A stretch of DNA of 64,000 bases from Onthophagus taurus. Taxonomy: Eukaryota > Arthropoda > Insecta > Coleoptera > Scarabaeidae. The notes beneath the pieces were generated by a model, which made no database searches, was not told where the DNA came from, and saw only the letters and a list, made by a program, of their open reading frames with translations. Location: positions 23,994,001 through 24,058,000 of the forward strand of contig NC_091976.1 of the NCBI RefSeq assembly GCF_036711975.1, written 5' to 3'. Each line of letters begins with the position of its first letter. Position 1 is the first letter of the stretch. The translations under genes were made by a program, and so were the position numbers. Shown here one piece after another: positions 22,616-34,195 of the stretch.

Positions 22616-22864
22616 ATGCCCGTAAGGACAACCATTAGCGACTACTGAGTATGACTGTAAAAGTCAGTAAAGCTTAATCTAATCCTGAACCTCAGTGTCC
22701 AGAAGGAAGTGTTTGTCGTGACTGAAAAGTCTAGCTTCTGCGGCCTTGAGCGTTAAGAAGGACTTGCCTTATAATGTCAGTTGACTGAAAAGTTAGAGTT
22801 AGACCATTCTGTCAGCAAACACCCAAACATTTTTTTCAGGGTTGCCTACAGGCCTTTCTGACCT

Positions 22865-24465
22865 CATTTTCATTTTTTCATATCGCACATATACTTTTTT
22901 CTTTCAACGCCTTGCACAACTTGACAAACTAAGTATCTTTTGCTGAAAAAATTGTTTTCTTAAATTCTGGGCTATGAAGATATTTACAAAAAGAAAAATA
23001 AAACAACATTTTTCAAAATATAATTAAAAATATTTATTATACATTTTTGAAATCACCTTAGAACATCGATTAAAATTTATAAAGTACTATACATCGATTA
23101 AATGCTCAAAATGATGACCAATCACTTCTAAACATTTCTGAATTCTCATTGAAAACGTTCTCTGCATATTGCCAAGCATTTCTTTAGTTATTGATTTGCA
23201 ATTTTCATATTGTTTGGTGTTGTTGGAACCTGGTTGTAAACTTTCTCTTTGAGGTAACTCCAAAGAAAGAAATCGGGAGAAATTAAGTCGGGTGATCTAG
23301 CTGACCAATTCACCGGTCCATTACGTCCTATCCATTTTTCAGGAAACATTTCGTCTGAAACGTCTCTTGCGGCTAGAGCATAATGAGATGGACCTCCATC
23401 ATGCTGATATCATAGCGCAAGTCTTCGCTCCAGAATAAGGTCTTTCAACAAAACTGGTAAATTGTTCAACAAAAAATTCCTATACTTTCTGCCATTCAAA
23501 TTGCCATCAATGAAAAAAGGTCCAATTATTTTATTGCCAACAATGCCGCACCAGACATTAACTGACCAAGGTTTTTGATGATCAACTTGTCTTAGCCAAC
23601 GAGGATTTTCATGTGACCAGTAGTGAATGTTAGACGATTTACTTGGCCGTGATTGGTGAAAGTGAATTCGTCGGAAAATAGTACATTGAAGAAAAAATTT
23701 TCATTCAATCTTAATTTTTCCATAGCCCAAGTACAAAATTGCACACGATTTTCGAAATCATCGCCATGTAATTGTTGGTGTAGAGAGACACGAAATGCCT
23801 GATCTTTTGACAATTGACGGCAACTTACATGAGGATTAACATCTACAGCTGCTAAAACAGCTATTTGATTCGGCTCATTCGTAACCCATTTTGCACGTGT
23901 TCGTTTTTTTCCTCTACGTTACCACATTCCAGAAATGTTGTAACTATTCGATGTAAAGTTTTAGGACAAGGCGCTCTTTCTCCAGGAAATTTTCGAACAT
24001 ATATGCGATAGGCCTCAGCGAAATTTTCACGACTTTCACCGTAAGCTAACACCATCTGAATTTTCTGTGGAGTAGAGAAGTGCTCCATTTTTGCTTTGAT
24101 CACAATGATTTTTTCGCTTGAAATTTTTATCGCACGTGCAAGTTAGCGCACATCCAAACAAGGTTTAGAACAGGATTTACTCGATTTATAATCATTAAAA
24201 AAAATTTTTAATCAAGTTTCTAAGACGATTTCAAAAGTTAAGAAGAATTTTAATATTATTTTACGATTAATTAAATCGTTTTTTTTATTTATTAATTTTT
24301 TTTAATTACATTTTGTAACATGTTATTTTATTTTTGTTTTTGTTGATATCTTCACAACGGAGAGTTTATGAAAAAAAATTTTAAGCAAAAAGTAATCAGT
24401 TTGTCAAGTTGTTTAAGACTTTGAAAGAAAAAAGTATATGTGCCATTTGAAAAAATAAATATTCA
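22865..24465 (-). mobile_element. Mariner-like DNA element with DUF4817 transposase and long TIRs
   Basis: Terminal inverted repeats of about 150 bp (22,865-23,030 and 24,305-24,465; both contain GCACATATACTTTTTTCTTT and ACAACTTGACAAACT on corresponding strands) enclose a decayed minus-strand transposase. The TIRs are imperfect, so the copy is old. The left end touches the 302-bp satellite, the right end the long-inverted-repeat element. Confidence 0.8.
23030..24088 (-). pseudogene. DUF4817/HTH mariner-like transposase, frameshifted
   Basis: An N-terminal HTH domain of the DUF4817 type starts at the ATG at 24088 (MEHFSTPQKIQMVLAYGES) and is open to 23,861. After shifts, a DDE region is readable: FSDEFTFTNHGQVNR with the first Asp, a HDGGPSHYALAARDV-like block with the second, then MFPEKWIGRNG, VNWSARSPDL and SPDFFLW. 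Several stops and frame changes show it is inactive. This family is frequent in insect genomes and is often annotated as a Tc3-like transposase. Confidence 0.8.
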
Positions 24466-24469
24466 GGCT

Positions 24470-26022
24470 ATCTCGGAAACTATAAGAGATACAAAAAAAG
24501 TAGGTGCCATGTCCCGGTCTCTTTTTCCGAGACTAATCCAATCTCGTAAGGATCAAATCTCTATCTTCTTTTGTTTTTAAGTTATAGCCAAAAAGTTAAA
24601 TTTTAGTGATTTCAAAAAATGCTCATATTTCGTTTATTTTTGAAATTAGAGAAATGGGGTTAATACATTCTTAAGACACTTTTTTGAGTAGAATATACCG
24701 CCCTTGAAAATTTTTTAATGTAGCTGATAATTTTTGAGATATAACATAAAGTTGTATTTTTTTAAATACAAACTATACTTTATTATGATGTTACTGAAAA
24801 GAGCATATTTTTAGCTTTCCAATGATGTATCGCACGCATGATGTTTCTGCGGAAAATAAGCGTTATTTTTCAATTTTTAAAACATTAAAGATTAAAATTC
24901 AAATTTTTAATTATAGTAGGCGAGGAAAACGCTAAATACTACTTAGTTACTATAGCAACGTTTCCCGTTTAAGAAGTTCCGCATTATCTTTAAATAAAAC
25001 GATAAAATTAAATATAGAATATATTGGAGTCCGCTTTGAAGATGATACATAAGTCTTCATATCCCCATTCAAACGGTGTTTCAATGGAAAGTTCGCTACC
25101 AGTTTATGATCCCTAATTTTCCTCTATCTCACCCAATTTCAAAAGAAAAGATTGCTGATATCAAAAAGCTTCTACATCTTATGTTTGGGGAAAACTGGAA
25201 AAGTACTACCGAAGATTTCATTCATTGATACCGAACTGTTCTAATCTTACAACCAGTAAGTTGAGTAGAAGAAGATGACAGTTATGACTGTTTAGATCCT
25301 GAACTTGTCCATATTTAATTATTCATTAATTAATACATTTCTTGTATTTTTAATAAACAAACTTTACTTGCTAATCATTTTTTATTGGTGAACAAAGTCA
25401 GTGATAAGATGCTGAGAAATTTAAATTAACTATTCAAAGTTTTTATTCGTTGGTACAAAACCAACTTATCCTGAATAATGGTACAAAACCAACTTTATTC
25501 TGTCATATTCGTGCAAAACCACATTTTATAGCCACTATAGTGGTTAGTAGTATTTACTGTCCGGACCCGCCTACTATAATCAAAATTTTACACATTAGCG
25601 CTTACTATTTTCGAATTGAAAATTAACGCTTATTTTCTGCAAATACACCATACATGCGATACATTATTGGAAAGCTAAAAATATGCTCTTTTCTTTAACA
25701 TCATAATCAAGTATAGTTTGTATTTAAAAAAACACAACTTTGTGTTGTATCTCAAAAATCATCAAGTATATTTAAAACTTTTCAACGGCAGTATATTCCA
25801 CTTAAAAAAATTGTCTTAAGAACGTATCAACCCCATTCCTATAATTTGAAAAATAAACGAAATATGAGCATTTTTTGAAATCACGAAAATTTGATTTTTT
25901 GGCTATAACTTAAAAACAAAAGAAGATAGAGGTTTGATGTTTACGGGATTGAATCAGTCTCGAAAAAAGAGACCGGGACATGGCACCTACTTTTTTCGTA
26001 TCTCTTATAGTTTCTGAGATAG
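24470..26022. mobile_element. Element with ~465-bp terminal inverted repeats
   Basis: 24,470-24,935 and 25,558-26,022 are inverted copies of each other (outer end AGGCTATCTCGGAAACTATA / AGGCTATCTCAGAAACTATA), about 85% alike to my eye. The 620-bp centre has coding-like remnants (an ISKEKIADIKKLLHLMFGEN block near 25,150) and three tandem GGTACAAAACCAACTT-like units (25,455-25,520). I cannot assign a transposase superfamily. No clear target duplication was found. Confidence 0.75.
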
Positions 26023-26164
26023 CCTATAATAACACCCAAATTTGCCCACCCTGTACAATGTGTCTCGCTTCTCAACAAAAAATGTTTACTTGAAACTTTT
26101 TTCAATTCGAGTTTTTGTTTAGAGATATAAGCATATGTCATTTTAAATTAAACACCCGGTATAA

Positions 26165-26640
26165 CAATCTAGTGCTGAATAACAATTAAAAGTAGAACTA
26201 ACACTAGAATTGGAACTGGAAACATTCGGGTTTAGCAGCACGTCTCTGAAGACGGCTAAACTCGAATGATTCTAGTTCTTGGTCTAGCGCTGCATATCAA
26301 TTAAAACTAGAAATAACTCTAGACCTAGAACTAGAAAGTTTCGGGTTTAGCCGTGCGTCTGAAGATGGAATGTTTCTAAGGCAGAATATTTCTAGTTCTA
26401 GGTCTAGTGTTAGTTCTACTTTTAGTGCAATAACAATATGCAACATATGATATCTTATGCTAACTACCATTACCTACCACTGTCACTAGAACTAACATTA
26501 GATCTAAAACTAGAAACATCTAGGTTTAGCCGTTTTAAGAGATGCACGACTAAACGGAATGTTTCTAGTTCTAGTATTAGTTCTAGTGTTAGTCTACTTT
26601 TATTTGTTATTCAGCGCTAGATTATTGTATATTTTTATTA
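26165..26640. repeat. CTAGAA-type hairpin repeats
   Basis: Two to three hairpins with ATTCGGGTTTAGC/GCTAAACTCGAAT arms. Several arms remain well paired, so this copy is less decayed than the one at 21.2 kb. Confidence 0.8.
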
Positions 26641-28285
26641 TAACGGACACTGCGTTCCCCGTATCGATCCTTCCAAAACCACTCCAAACATTCTTTATAA
26701 TCACTAAAAAGTGTTTATGAATTGGTTTTTTTATAGTGTTGTAATTATTTGCAAAATTTATTGAAACGTTTAATTTGAAACTGCTATTATCACTGTTATA
26801 ATAATGTCGTGGTCGTTTTTATTGAACCAATTTCCACAAGCCATCGAATAAATAACGGCTGGATAATTACCTGGTTTAGTTTCGAACGAAGAAATGGCTC
26901 TAGGGGGTCTCGAAACAGAAGAGGCACGCGGAAAAAAGGTTAAAAAAATGTTTGGATTTTTCGGAAATCCCAATTAAGGAGTATCTTTCATCGAAAATTT
27001 TAATTAGGTACAATTATCCTTCATTTATTATGTGTTTTCTTTGATGGTTGTTATTTTTGGGATTAATTTATCAATTAAAATCCAAGTTTCTTCGGAACGT
27101 TTTATTTGAGGTGTTGCTAGTTGTAAATAGATTTCTATTTTAGGTAGGCGTAAGAGAACCGACCAATAGAAAGTTAATAATGAAATTGTCTCTCCAATGG
27201 AGCGACTCGCATAATTTCACGGCGCGCTCAACTACGGACCATTGAAGTTGATTTTTTTATGCGGCCTAATCGACCGTAAAATCTTCAAACAGACAACGTT
27301 CGTTTTCTTCTCCACCTTCAATTACCAACATGGAATAGAATAGACATTATTTGTATCTAAATGTTCGAAACGCATTAGGAATAGCACAAGAAAATTACGA
27401 TTAATTCTTTTCAAAGATGTTCAAGATATCATTTTCGTTTCGTTTTGTGATATTGAGGTGTTTCTCTTTGAATATTTTATCTTGTAATTAACATAATGAT
27501 TTTTTTTAAATAAATATTATGACAATAAGTTTCTAATAATCGATTCTATAATGAGAAGCCGGATTTATCTGTATAACATTATCGGGCAACGTCATCATCT
27601 AAATAAATAGATCAGAAGAGATTGTTAGGAATAGTTTTGACGTCTCGGATTGGAATCTATTTTTATCGCAACTTCACATCTTCAACTCTATTGAATAACG
27701 TAATGAAGAAACGAAATCTATTCCAATAACTCCTCATTGTTACTTTCAAATTAAAATTAAAAAAAATATGATACTAATAATCAAAAATTAAAAAAAATGT
27801 GTTATAAATTATAACTTAATTCGTTGAATTTTCTCTTCGCGTGCTAAATAATTTTATACGAATCCCTTTCATTTCCTTCTTGATTTCTTCTTCCATCGTA
27901 AATCGTCGATGATCGTCTATAGCGACCACCAGGGTCATTTGTCAGCGACATCTGCGAATCGATTGAACCCGATGCGAGCATTAATGCGTCGACCGAATGG
28001 CAATTAATGAAGAGCGTAACGGTGAGCGCGAATCGTCTTCCTGAAAAATGTCACTTTTTGTCGAGCTCGTTCGCATAACATCATAAAGATCATCAGATAG
28101 GACGACTCCGCGGGCATTCCAGTTCCTACGACCATCCTTTTCTTCATCATCATCGATTTCTTCACGTCCTCTTTTACCCAGATCACTTTACCCTTCACAT
28201 TAATAATTATTGATGTACGATTCGTATAAAACGATCCGTATCTTATTTTAAAAAGGAAATGATGATTTAAAGATAACGAAAATTT
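26641..28285. other. Intergenic interval, no gene recognised
   Basis: Open frames here are short and lack coding character. GC-richer stretches at 27,170-27,310 and 27,850-28,190 could be regulatory, but nothing specific is visible. Confidence 0.35.
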
Positions 28286-28289
28286 ACAA

Positions 28290-29950
28290 TGTTTTGATTT
28301 GTATTCTAAAGTTGGATTATTTTCTCTGTTAGAAATCAGTCTTCAGTATTTTAAAAACTTGCGCAGTAACGTGCTTTCAAAGAGAGAAGCTACATCAACG
28401 AAAGCTTTTCTCAAAACTGGATCGTTTTCGAAGATATTTGAGGTGAGTAAGATGAGGTCGCTTGCGGCCGAGGCGCTACATCGACATTATGCTTATTCAA
28501 AACTAGGTAGTTTTCGATGATGTTACATTTGAGTAAGCCAAGGTTGTTATTTTGTTAAACTAAATAATTTTTAAGGAAGTGCCGTTTAATTAAGCCGAAG
28601 TCGCTTGTGGCTGTCGCGGTACATCAATATAAGCTTTTCTCAAAACTGGGTAGATTTCGAAGATATTTGAGTTGAATAAGCCAAGGTCGATTGCGGCCGA
28701 GGCGCTACATCGACACTACTCCTATTCAAAACTATTATCCACAGCTGCCGAGTATCATGTGATTGATACTTTTTGCATCTCTGAAACCTTATCTCATTAA
28801 CCTTCTTTCGTAAGGATAGGATCGGGCATAGCGGGGGTGTGGGCGTATTTGTGCGTAACACTTTGAATTGCTGTTTGATTAATTGTATTAATGAGATGGC
28901 TTATGAGCGGATATGGGTTTTAATTAGGTTGGGATCTCGGAGTCATGTTATTGGTTGTTTGTATAAACCACCGTCTTTAAATAATGTAATCTTTGTTGAA
29001 CAGCTGGAAATACAATTAACTGAATTTAAGTTACAATATGATAATGATTTTGTACCTTGGTGATCTAAATATTAATTTGTTGAAAACTAGCCATAATGAT
29101 ACAATTAGTTTGCTTACTTTATTTGATTCTTTACAAATGACTCAAGTAATTGCTGAGCCGACTCATGTCACTGAGCCTACCGCGACGTTATTGGATGTTG
29201 TATCTGATGTTTCAGTTGTTGCTGGAAGTGGTGTGTTGTGTTGGGAAATTTCTGATCATGATCTTGTTTTTTGTAAGTGTAGTAACTTCTGTCGTAAACC
29301 CTTTTACTATTCCTTTAGAGATTTCTCTAATTTTGAATATCGTCAGTTTGCTAGTCACTTGTCTGCAATTCCGTTTGACATTATTTATTCTTTAGACATA
29401 GATGCTAAAGTTGAATTTTTCAATGAGGCGCTTTTGCAGTTGTTCAATGGGTTTGCGCCAATCAGAACCGTACAAATTACCAAACCAAGAACACCTTGGC
29501 TTACTGACAATATCAAACTTTTGCAGAGGCTTAGGGATACAGCTAAATTAAACTATAGAAGATCTAAAAAGGAAGGTCACTGGAAGTACTATAAAGAGCT
29601 GAGTAATTTACCAACATTAGTGATGCGTAATTGGAACTGTTTTTTGTAATCTGAAGTTACTTTACCCTTATGCTTCCATTTTCAGTGTGAAGCTTAAAAC
29701 TGTGCTGTGTGAAAGTATGGTGTTGTCTTTGTTCAATTATTGCTCGTCTATCTATGGTCCTTGTTTGGATTCGGTGTGTGTGTGCGTAGGGTTCAGGGGG
29801 TTCACAATGCTTGTATGAGGTATATATTTGGCATTCGAAAATTTGAATTTTTTATTTCATTATCTACGTACAATAAGAGCGCGACGTCCTGTCTAAAACA
29901 CACATCAGCCGGATTGGACAGAACTCTTCTGATGGGATAGGAATTGTATA
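28290..29950 (+). mobile_element. Non-LTR retrotransposon with deleted RT core
   Basis: 28,290-28,740 holds three or four imperfect ~130-bp tandem repeats (TCAAAACTGG.T.G.TTTCGAAGATATTTGAG, GCGGCCGAGGCGCTACATCGAC). An AP-endonuclease follows (28,839-29,640, two overlapping frames: GCLYKPPS, YLGDLNINLL, ISDHDLVFCK, PWLTDNIKLL). It then jumps directly to the C-terminal end of an RT (29,680-29,935, VRRVQGVHNACMRYIFGIRK). Most of the reverse transcriptase is missing, so it is a defective deletion derivative, jockey-like in layout. Confidence 0.8.
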
Positions 29951-30369
29951 ATAGGAAGTGATTGGATAGTAGGTAGTTTTGGAGGATGTTGATATGCAGT
30001 TTAATTAAGCGGAGATCAAAATATATTTCTTAAATTATTAAAATTTTACGCTTCTTGTAGTTAAAGAATATCTTGATAATTGTCGTTTTGAGGATACTAA
30101 CATTGTTGATGCTTTTAGACAGTTTTTGGTCATTTCCAACTGAATGACGTATATTGCACCTTGAAAATAAAGTTTCATAGCTTATCTGAATAAGATATCC
30201 GACATTGATGCAGTCTTTTTTTTTAAATAGGCAGTTTTCAAAGCAGCCAACAGAACTTCTGCATGAAAGTTGGAGAAAATACTTACAAAGCTTATGGTAA
30301 TAACAACATTTTGTAGTCAATATTCCACCATTGCTTAGGTTCACAAGTTTTCAGATCAAATTGAGAAGA

Positions 30370-30800
30370 CCCTCAATAGAAGAATACTAGAAAGGAAGCT
30401 ATATTGACCAATGAGATTCCTTGATGCAGCTCAAAGAAGCCATTTTGATGGTTTGTAGAGCACCATAGGAAGCAGAATATTCAAAGAGATCAGTGTACAT
30501 GTTCCACATGGTTCCGTTTTGGGACCATTCTTGTAACTGCATTGCATAAGCGACTTACCCAATCACAACGACGCAGCCATCATTCGCTGATAATGCGGCA
30601 AAATTTGCTACTGGATTTGAAATACAAGAAGCAACTAGTAAGCTATTGAAAGGTAGTGATATAGTGCAACTGTGGACACAAAGATAGAAAATCAAACTCT
30701 TCTAGTGTACATAGATGGTGTTGTACAGACGTTGGACACAAAGCTCAAATGGAAGGAACACGTGAAGAAATAATGCAAGAATTCGGCTTTAGAGAAAAAG
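30370..30800 (+). mobile_element. Jockey-like reverse transcriptase remnant
   Basis: Heavily mutated, but HVPHGSVLGPFL, SDLPNHNDAAI and LDTKLKWKEHVK blocks are readable in order in shifting frames, matching the PQGSVLGPLL and YLGV.LD..L.W..H parts of non-LTR RTs. The YADD box is not intact. Confidence 0.65.
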
Positions 30801-31608
30801 AACTCTTCTAATTGGTTTTCTTCTTCTTCCTTGTTGAAATCTCGTATTCGAGAAACGTGCTTTGATCATCCCTGTTCTCAGCCATCTTGAATCTACGCCC
30901 CAGATTTCGTCCCGTGATGATTACGAAAAAGCCCATATACCCTGTAGGGGATTTTCTATTTTCATTCTGCGCCAGCAAAACATCTCTAGGACATCCATTT
31001 TCTTTTTGTCCTTAGTGATTGCGTAAAACCAGAGCACAGGGCATAGTGACTTCTCGCATTAGTATCTAAAACCTTTGCTGTTAATGTGTATTAATCGATG
31101 GTTAGTTTTGTTAATGACCAATTTCAAGGGATCTCAGAAAAAGAAAGATGTGGAAATTCATAATAGATTCCCAGAGAACACTTAATTCATCTTTATGAGT
31201 TAATCACCACATCTCCTCATAACTTAACGTAGTGGATCCGTTATCTCTATGGTTATCTGTTCCATAATTATAAAGTTTTTTTTTTGTTCAGAATTGTTAA
31301 TTACAGGATTAAAATATCTTCGTATGATTCTGGTGGTAACCAATTAAAATATAAAATCGATTGAAGACATTGAGTTGTGTTTAACATAATCAAAAAAGAA
31401 AAAATAGTTGGGGTTTAATGGAATAAATACTTGATATTCAATTAAAATACCTTCCTCTTAATATGAGATAACTTTAGGAGAGGTTTATTTATTTATTTTA
31501 GTGTTTGATTAGAACTTAAGTTTTAAAGTAAATACATTTGAAGTATTTTGAAACATTTTATTTACACATCATAATGAGAAAAAAAAACTGTTAACTTTTT
31601 TTTTGATT
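30801..31608. other. Intergenic interval, nothing recognised
   Basis: No frame, repeat or RNA gene stands out in the 800 bp before the 3' end of FN3 paralogue 2. Confidence 0.4.
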
Positions 31609-32490
31609 TAATTCGAATGATTTTTTGTACAGTAACCTTTCGGACCTAATTATAAAAAGTCATCATTATAATGCTATCTTTAACATTGCAAATAACTTAC
31701 CATAAGTAACAGTTTTAGCAATCGTGTGCGATTTCCGGCCAAGGAAGTATCCAAAAACTTTAATAGCAACTACATCGCAGTAATATTCAAAGTCATAAGG
31801 ACCATAGACGTGGGTAGACTCAAGCTGTTTTATATAGTTCAATGAAGAAAACGTAATATTTCGGTCGATATCATAGAATTCAATTCCAAAATTGAAATAG
31901 TGTAAGGCTGCACACTGTTCATATCCTGCAGGTGGCAACCATTCGAGTTTCAATGTTTCTTGGGAGTTTTCCAATAAAAGTTGAACAGGTGCTCCTAATT
32001 CAGTAAGTGGATCTAAGAATTACATAATCAGTATAAAATCATTATAAAATCAAATAAGTGATAGATTATACCCAATGGTATAATGATAGCAGAAGCCGGC
32101 GTTGATGTTAAGCCTTCATAAGTAGCGTAAATAGTTGCGTTAAATGGATAGCATAAAAATTTTTCATAAGGAAATTTGAAGACTAAATTATTTGTTTTTT
32201 GAATATCAGTTAGGTATTCGGAAGAGTTTGCATTTCTAAGATGTATTAAATATTGCACATCACAAGATTCATAATATTCCGGTGGTTCCCATGATAGAGT
32301 TACAACTTGAGTGGCGTCTGGGGAAGCTTTAAAGTTTAAAGGAGGACCCAATGGGTATTCTAAACAACTTTTAGAACTTTCTGAATCTAAAGAAAACATT
32401 ATTATTATCATTTCTTTTTCTGACTCAATACTTACAAGTTCCTAAAATATATACAGAAAGGAGTAAAAAGCGAAGGATGTTGACCAACAT
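31609..32490 (-). CDS. Secreted double FN3-like protein, paralogue 2 (4 exons)
   Basis: Model: exons 32490-32436, 32386-32072, 32012-31701, 31646-31609; 239 residues; all junctions phase 1 and GT-AG. Signal peptide MLVNILRFLLLSVYILGT. Domain 1: LSWEPPEYYESCDVQYLIHL ... NSSEYLTDI ... FLCYPFNATIYA; domain 2: LEWLPPAGYEQCAALHYF ... YYCDVVAIKVFGYFLGR. The tail exon codes GPKGYCTKNHSN. Six cysteines match the family plan. The most diverged of the three in domain 1. A TATATA box (32534-32525, minus) sits about 40 nt upstream of the ATG. Function unknown. Confidence 0.85.
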
Positions 32491-32660
32491 TTTGGAAAAT
32501 AACTTACTTTTCTGTTAACATGCACTTATATATCGACAACTATCAGCACTTAAACAAAATTAAAAATGGATTTATATCTATAAGACTTAAAAATAAAAAA
32601 AATAATAAATTGATTAAATTTTTATTGCAATAGAAATCTTTTTAATATAAATTAAACATT

Positions 32661-33514
32661 TCATTTATTTCGGCCACAAAGTTTTGGTGGACCTAAAAAA
32701 GAAATCAAGTCAATTAATTCATTAATTAAAAATTAACTTTACTAACCAAAAACTATATTTGTCGAAATTGACCCTCCAGGTCTCCCTCTATAATAAGCCA
32801 TAATATTAACGACGGCATCTTGGCAGAAACTTGGAAGATACTCCGGATAAGGAAACGTAAAAGAATAAAATCCCATATTCCAAGCAAAAATATACTCCCC
32901 AGTTTCTTTCGAAGCGATACTAACTGAGTACATAAAAAAATAATAACACTTTTCATAACCAATCGGTGGGGTCCAAGTTAATATCAAAGCTTCATCTGTA
33001 TTATTAACAACAAAAGAAGCAGGAGCTCCCAATGCAGCCACAGGATCTAAACAAAAAATTATATTTATCGTATCGTATTTATTGTATCGTTATTTTTACC
33101 CAAAAAATTATAAGAATAAGTAACAGATGTTTCGGTATCGTGATTAGCATATAAAGTGGATTTGACGTCGATGCAAATTTGATCGTTCTTATCATAATCA
33201 AAAACGAAGTTGAGGTTCGTCAAGTTTTGAACAGGCGTTAAATACTGCGACGTATTCGCATTTTGGATATGAAGGTTATAATCAACAGCGCAATTTTCAA
33301 ATCCAAGTGGAGGCATCCAAGAAAGATATAAATTATTGTCAACGGACGAAACAAAATCTCGAGCCGGTCCTAACTCGGCTAAAAAAATTGTTTAGAATCA
33401 AATTAATTTGTTTAAAATTAATTTAATAAAATTACCTGCACATGATTCTTCAGCACCAATTTCGTTACAAAATGTAACGCTTAAAAGGAAAATTAAAAGT
33501 AATTTAACCAACAT
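32661..33514 (-). CDS. Secreted double FN3-like protein, paralogue 3 (4 exons)
   Basis: Model: exons 33514-33436, 33378-33100, 33046-32747, 32692-32661; 229 residues; all junctions phase 1. Signal peptide MLVKLLLIFLLSVTF, then EESCAG. Domain 1: LSWMPPLGFENCAVDYNLHI ... NTSQYLTPV ... QICIDVKSTLYA; domain 2: LTWTPPIGYEKCYYFFMY ... FCQDAVVNIMAYYRGRPGG. The tail exon codes GPPKLCGRNK. It is closer to paralogue 1 (20 kb) than to its neighbour paralogue 2. A TATATATA box (33558-33550, minus) lies about 40 nt before the ATG. It is head-to-tail with paralogue 2, with 170 bp between them. Confidence 0.87.
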
Positions 33515-33819
33515 TTTGATAGTAATGAATGATTCTGTGATGTACTTTGTTATATATAAGGAGAAAAATAAGATGATTTGCGGAAGAAAGAACTTGATTT
33601 TGTGATTAGATAAATAAAAATTCATATAGATCAAATCTCAACGAGTTATTTAAGTTGTTATTTATAACTAATTAAGATTCTATCAAGTTTCCGTTTAAAG
33701 ATAAATAATATACATATATAATAATAATAAAAAAAATAAAATAACTTATATTACAACATGTGTTGTAATAGAAATGATTGTCCAAATGAGTTGAATAAAG
33801 AGAAGAAACTGTGAATAGA

Positions 33820-34195
33820 CATTGCAAATGAGACTAGATACTGCTTGCAGAAGCCTACACAACTGCGTATAGAAGACTAGTTACATTAGTGTGTTGGCAG
33901 CACACTAAATATTGTTAATGGAAGATTAGAAACTAAAACTTCTGCTTGTAGATGGAAATGGAATTCTAGACATTGCAAATAAGACAAGATACTGCTTGCT
34001 GGAGACTGCCTACTGCGTGCAGAAAGCTGCCTACTACTTGCTGAAGACTCTAACTACGTACAGAAGACTTGAAGAAGAATTGGTACTGTTGGCAGCACAC
34101 TAAATATTATTAATGGAAGATTAGGAACTGAAACTGCTGCTGGCAGAAGTCAAGATAGTGATAGAGATAGAGGTCTAGACATTGCAAAGTAAAGT
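33820..34195 (+). repeat. ~197-bp repeat with nested 'TACTGCTTGCAGAAGACT' units
   Basis: GTTGGCAGCACACTAAATAT recurs about 195 bp apart (33,893 and 34,089). Within each unit a degenerate ~18-bp motif 'TACTGCTTGCAGAAGACT' repeats. The same family occurs at 35,695-35,760, 36,090-36,420 (inverted), 38,590-39,080, 39,365-39,530 and 59,080-59,200 (inverted). Confidence 0.85.

Larger units (their letters stand above)
21570..22850 (+). repeat. 302-bp tandem repeat with hammerhead-like cores
   Basis: The anchor ACAGTTGACTGA recurs near 21,582, 21,870, 22,172, 22,474 and 22,776 (last unit truncated; its anchor is TCAGTTGACTGA). The first unit is about 288 bp because it lacks a short CAGCAAACACCCAAACTT segment; the others are 302 bp and differ by only a few bases, implying recent amplification. 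Units contain several hairpins: GTTGAC-tgtgat-GTCAAC, TGACT-gtaaa-AGTCA, and GACT-GAAA-AGTC. The array abuts the left end of the DUF4817 element. No coding frame spans a unit. Confidence 0.93.
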
